Of a stretch of 64,000 nt of DNA, positions 62,513 through 64,000 are shown in pieces. Every line of letters begins with the position of its first letter. Within the stretch, counting starts at the first letter, position 1. Made by a program: the position numbers and the translations under genes. Below the pieces are notes generated by a model. The model worked only from the letters and a program-made list of their open reading frames with translations, ran no database searches and was not told the DNA's origin. The stretch comes from Streptoverticillium olivoreticuli subsp. olivoreticuli (GTDB lineage Bacteria > Actinomycetota > Actinomycetes > Streptomycetales > Streptomycetaceae), in assembly GCF_003391135.1 (NCBI RefSeq), contig NZ_CP031455.1, positions 4,371,001-4,435,000 on the forward strand. Direction: 5' to 3'.

Positions 62513-62660
62513 CTCCTGCGGCGGGCTTTGTTCCCCACCCCGCCCCTTCCCGAAACCGGGGGCTTCGCCCCCAGACCCCCGGGGGTGCGCAATTCAGCCC
62601 GTCCGGCGATTGAGGACGCGGCCGCAGGCCGCTCCCGCCGCAGGCGGCAACGGACCTGCA
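62513..62660. repeat. Intergenic hairpin repeat, copy 9 (right half, AATC variant)
   Basis: CCCGCCCCTTCCCGAAACCGGGG module, GGGGGCTTCGCCCCC hairpin, then only the right core arm (62594-62617, ends GATTGAGGAC), followed by GCGGCCGCAGGCCGC and CCGCCGCAGGCGG. The left arm is absent. With the palindrome above it fills the 324-bp gap 62371-62694, which has no gene. Confidence 0.8.
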
Positions 62661-62694
62661 CCCGACAGCGGCGAGCAGCCAAGGCCCCCGCCGA

Positions 62695-63486
62695 CTACAC
62701 GGCGTACGCCACCGTCACCGGCGCATGGTCCGACCACCGGAGGTCATGGCTCGCGGCCCGCTCCACCACGGCCTTGCGCGCCCGCTCGGCCAGCGCCGGG
62801 GTCGCCACGTGGTAGTCGATGCGCCAGCCCGAGTCGTTGTCGAAGGCGCGGCCCCGGTAGGACCACCAGGAGTACGGGCCCTCGACGCCCGGGTGGAGGG
62901 CGCGGACCACGTCCGTGTACTCCGCGAAGACCTCGGTCAGCCAGGCGCGCTCCTCGGGGAGGAAGCCCGCGCTCTTGCGGTTGGCCTTCCAGTTCTTGAG
63001 GTCGGCCTCGGTGTGGGCGATGTTCCAGTCGCCGCAGACCAGCACCTCGCGGCCGTCCGCCGCCGCCCGCGCGCGCAGCGCGACGAGGTAGGGGAGGAAT
63101 TCGGCCATGAAGCGTTCCTTCTCGTCCTGGCGCTCCGTGCCGACCTCGCCCGAGGGGAGGTAGAGGCTGGCGACCGTGACGCCGGGCAGGTCGACCTCCG
63201 CATAGCGGCCGCTGCCGTCGAACTCCGCCGAGCCGAAGCCGACGCGCACCGCGTCCGGCTCGCGCCGCGAGTAGACGGAGACGCCCGCGCGGCCCTTCGC
63301 GGCCGCCGGGGCGTGCACGGTGTGCCAGCCCGCGGGTTCGCGCACGTCGTCGGGGAGCTGGTGGGCCTCCGCGCGCACTTCCTGGAGGCAGACGACGTCG
63401 GCCCCGGTGGCGGCCAGCCAGTCGACGAAGCCCTTCTTGGCGGCGGCGCGCAGGCCGTTCACATTCACGGAGGTCACGGTGAGCAT
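62695..63486 (-). CDS. xth: Exodeoxyribonuclease III
   Basis: 263 residues, AP endonuclease/exonuclease of base-excision repair. VNVNGLRAAAKKGFVDWL, LQEVRAE (Glu36 metal ligand), VCGDWNIAH, GWRIDYHVATP and the terminal SDHAPV (catalytic Asp-His) are all present. ATG 63486; the Shine-Dalgarno is weak. Divergent from the GNAT gene, 67 bp apart. Confidence 0.94.
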   Translation of the reverse strand: MLTVTSVNVNGLRAAAKKGFVDWLAATGADVVCLQEVRAEAHQLPDDVREPAGWHTVHAPAAAKGRAGVSVYSRREPDAVRVGFGSAEFDGSGRYAEVDLPGVTVASLYLPSGEVGTERQDEKERFMAEFLPYLVALRARAAADGREVLVCGDWNIAHTEADLKNWKANRKSAGFLPEERAWLTEVFAEYTDVVRALHPGVEGPYSWWSYRGRAFDNDSGWRIDYHVATPALAERARKAVVERAASHDLRWSDHAPVTVAYAV

Positions 63487-63553
63487 TCCGGCACGATACC
63501 GACTTCCACCACAGCCCTGCCCCGGGCGGCCGCCCGGCCGTACGATCCGTTGA

Positions 63554-64000
63554 ATGCGCATCGTTCCCGTCGCCTTCGACCACCCGGACGCCGTGAAGCT
63601 CAATGACCAGGTGCAATTGGAGTACGCGGAGCGCTATGGGGAGCAGGGCGACATCACTCCCCTGGAGCCCGCCCATTTCGACCCGCCGCGTGGCCTATAT
63701 CTCATCGCGTACGAGGACGACGGCACGCCGGTCGCCACCGGCGGCTGGCGCGCGCACGAGGCGAACAGCGAGGGGTACGCGGACGGGGACGCGGAGCTGA
63801 AGCGGATGTACGTGGTGCGGGGCGCGCGGGGGCGCGGTCTGGCGCGGCGGATACTGGCGGACCTGGAGGAGGACGCGACGGCCGCGGGACGGGTGCGGAT
63901 GGTCCTGGAGACGGGGATCATGCAGCCGGAGGCCATCGCCCTGTACACGTCGTCGGGTTATGTCCCCGCGGTGCCGAAATTCGGCCTGTACCGCGATTCG
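63554..64000 (+). CDS. GNAT-family N-acetyltransferase (cut by window edge)
   Basis: 149 codons are open to the last base, without a stop. Acetyl-CoA motif A is ELKRMYVVRGARGRGLARRILADLE, and motif B is MVLETGIMQPEAIALYTSSGYV. Acetylates a small molecule or protein amine; the substrate is not evident. ATG 63554. Confidence 0.9.
   Translation, partial: MRIVPVAFDHPDAVKLNDQVQLEYAERYGEQGDITPLEPAHFDPPRGLYLIAYEDDGTPVATGGWRAHEANSEGYADGDAELKRMYVVRGARGRGLARRILADLEEDATAAGRVRMVLETGIMQPEAIALYTSSGYVPAVPKFGLYRDS

Noticed and set aside
63522..63537. Perfect palindrome CCGGGCGGCCGCCCGG between xth and the GNAT gene
   Set aside because: All G and C, in a composition where such palindromes occur often by chance; no regulator nearby.

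Overview
The window is chromosomal DNA of a Streptomyces-type actinomycete. The evidence is very high G+C throughout, frequent GTG (and a few TTG) starts, GTGA/ATGA stop-start overlaps, almost no TTA leucine codons, DUF397/XRE-DUF5753/DUF6879/DUF6415 families typical of streptomycetes, and a gene order (glmU-prs-rplY-pth-ppc-desaturase-tam/tamR-galTEK ... rpf-ksgA-ispE, pmt) that from memory resembles the S. coelicolor core chromosome. The species cannot be named from the sequence alone.

Layout. 1-2752: end of a SUKH-type immunity gene, an orphan sensor kinase, an HTH protein with a LAGLIDADG-like half-domain, and tRNA-Gln(TTG). 2868-6816: housekeeping run glmU, prs, rplY, pth, with a structured leader before rplY. 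6994-13878: ppc; a fatty acid desaturase coupled to its TetR regulator; divergent tam and tamR; a NarL/LuxR-type response regulator. 14184-20071: galTEK operon, divergent sodium:solute symporter plus a small membrane protein, and a second response regulator with a degenerate receiver. 20394-27311: Pro-rich membrane-anchored PQQ-type propeller, FtsX-type ABC permease without an ATPase beside it, and an ABC-F protein. 27369-28366: DUF397/XRE pair. 28476-34584 (all minus): rsmI, zinc ribbon gene, tatD, rpf, rsmA, ispE, which covers rRNA methylation, spore/cell-wall resuscitation and isoprenoid supply. 34782-40869: EamA transporter, penicillin-binding protein, protein O-mannosyltransferase, SRPBCC protein, SDR. 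41101-45168: serine hydrolase, MFS exporter fused to a winged helix, ABM-fold protein.

45384-51728 is an accessory regulatory island: two XRE regulators, three DUF6879 paralogues, a DUF397 protein, a DUF6415 protein, a replication-type HTH protein and unknowns. Its first gene carries a TTA codon. 51725-64000: MarP-like membrane protease, MMPL exporter with a divergent TetR gene, tricorn protease, small charged protein, SDR plus FAD monooxygenase operon (the monooxygenase carries a second TTA codon), exonuclease III, and a GNAT gene cut by the window edge.

The most striking non-coding feature is a family of nine intergenic GC-rich repeats built around one hairpin whose two arms covary, seen both as complete hairpins and as half copies. 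Several well-formed palindromic operators lie beside local regulators: TetR/desaturase, tamR, XRE, TetR/MMPL, and an AT-rich palindrome before the PBP gene. Starts were chosen from Shine-Dalgarno spacing and family N-termini. All family assignments are by reading motifs, without database searches.
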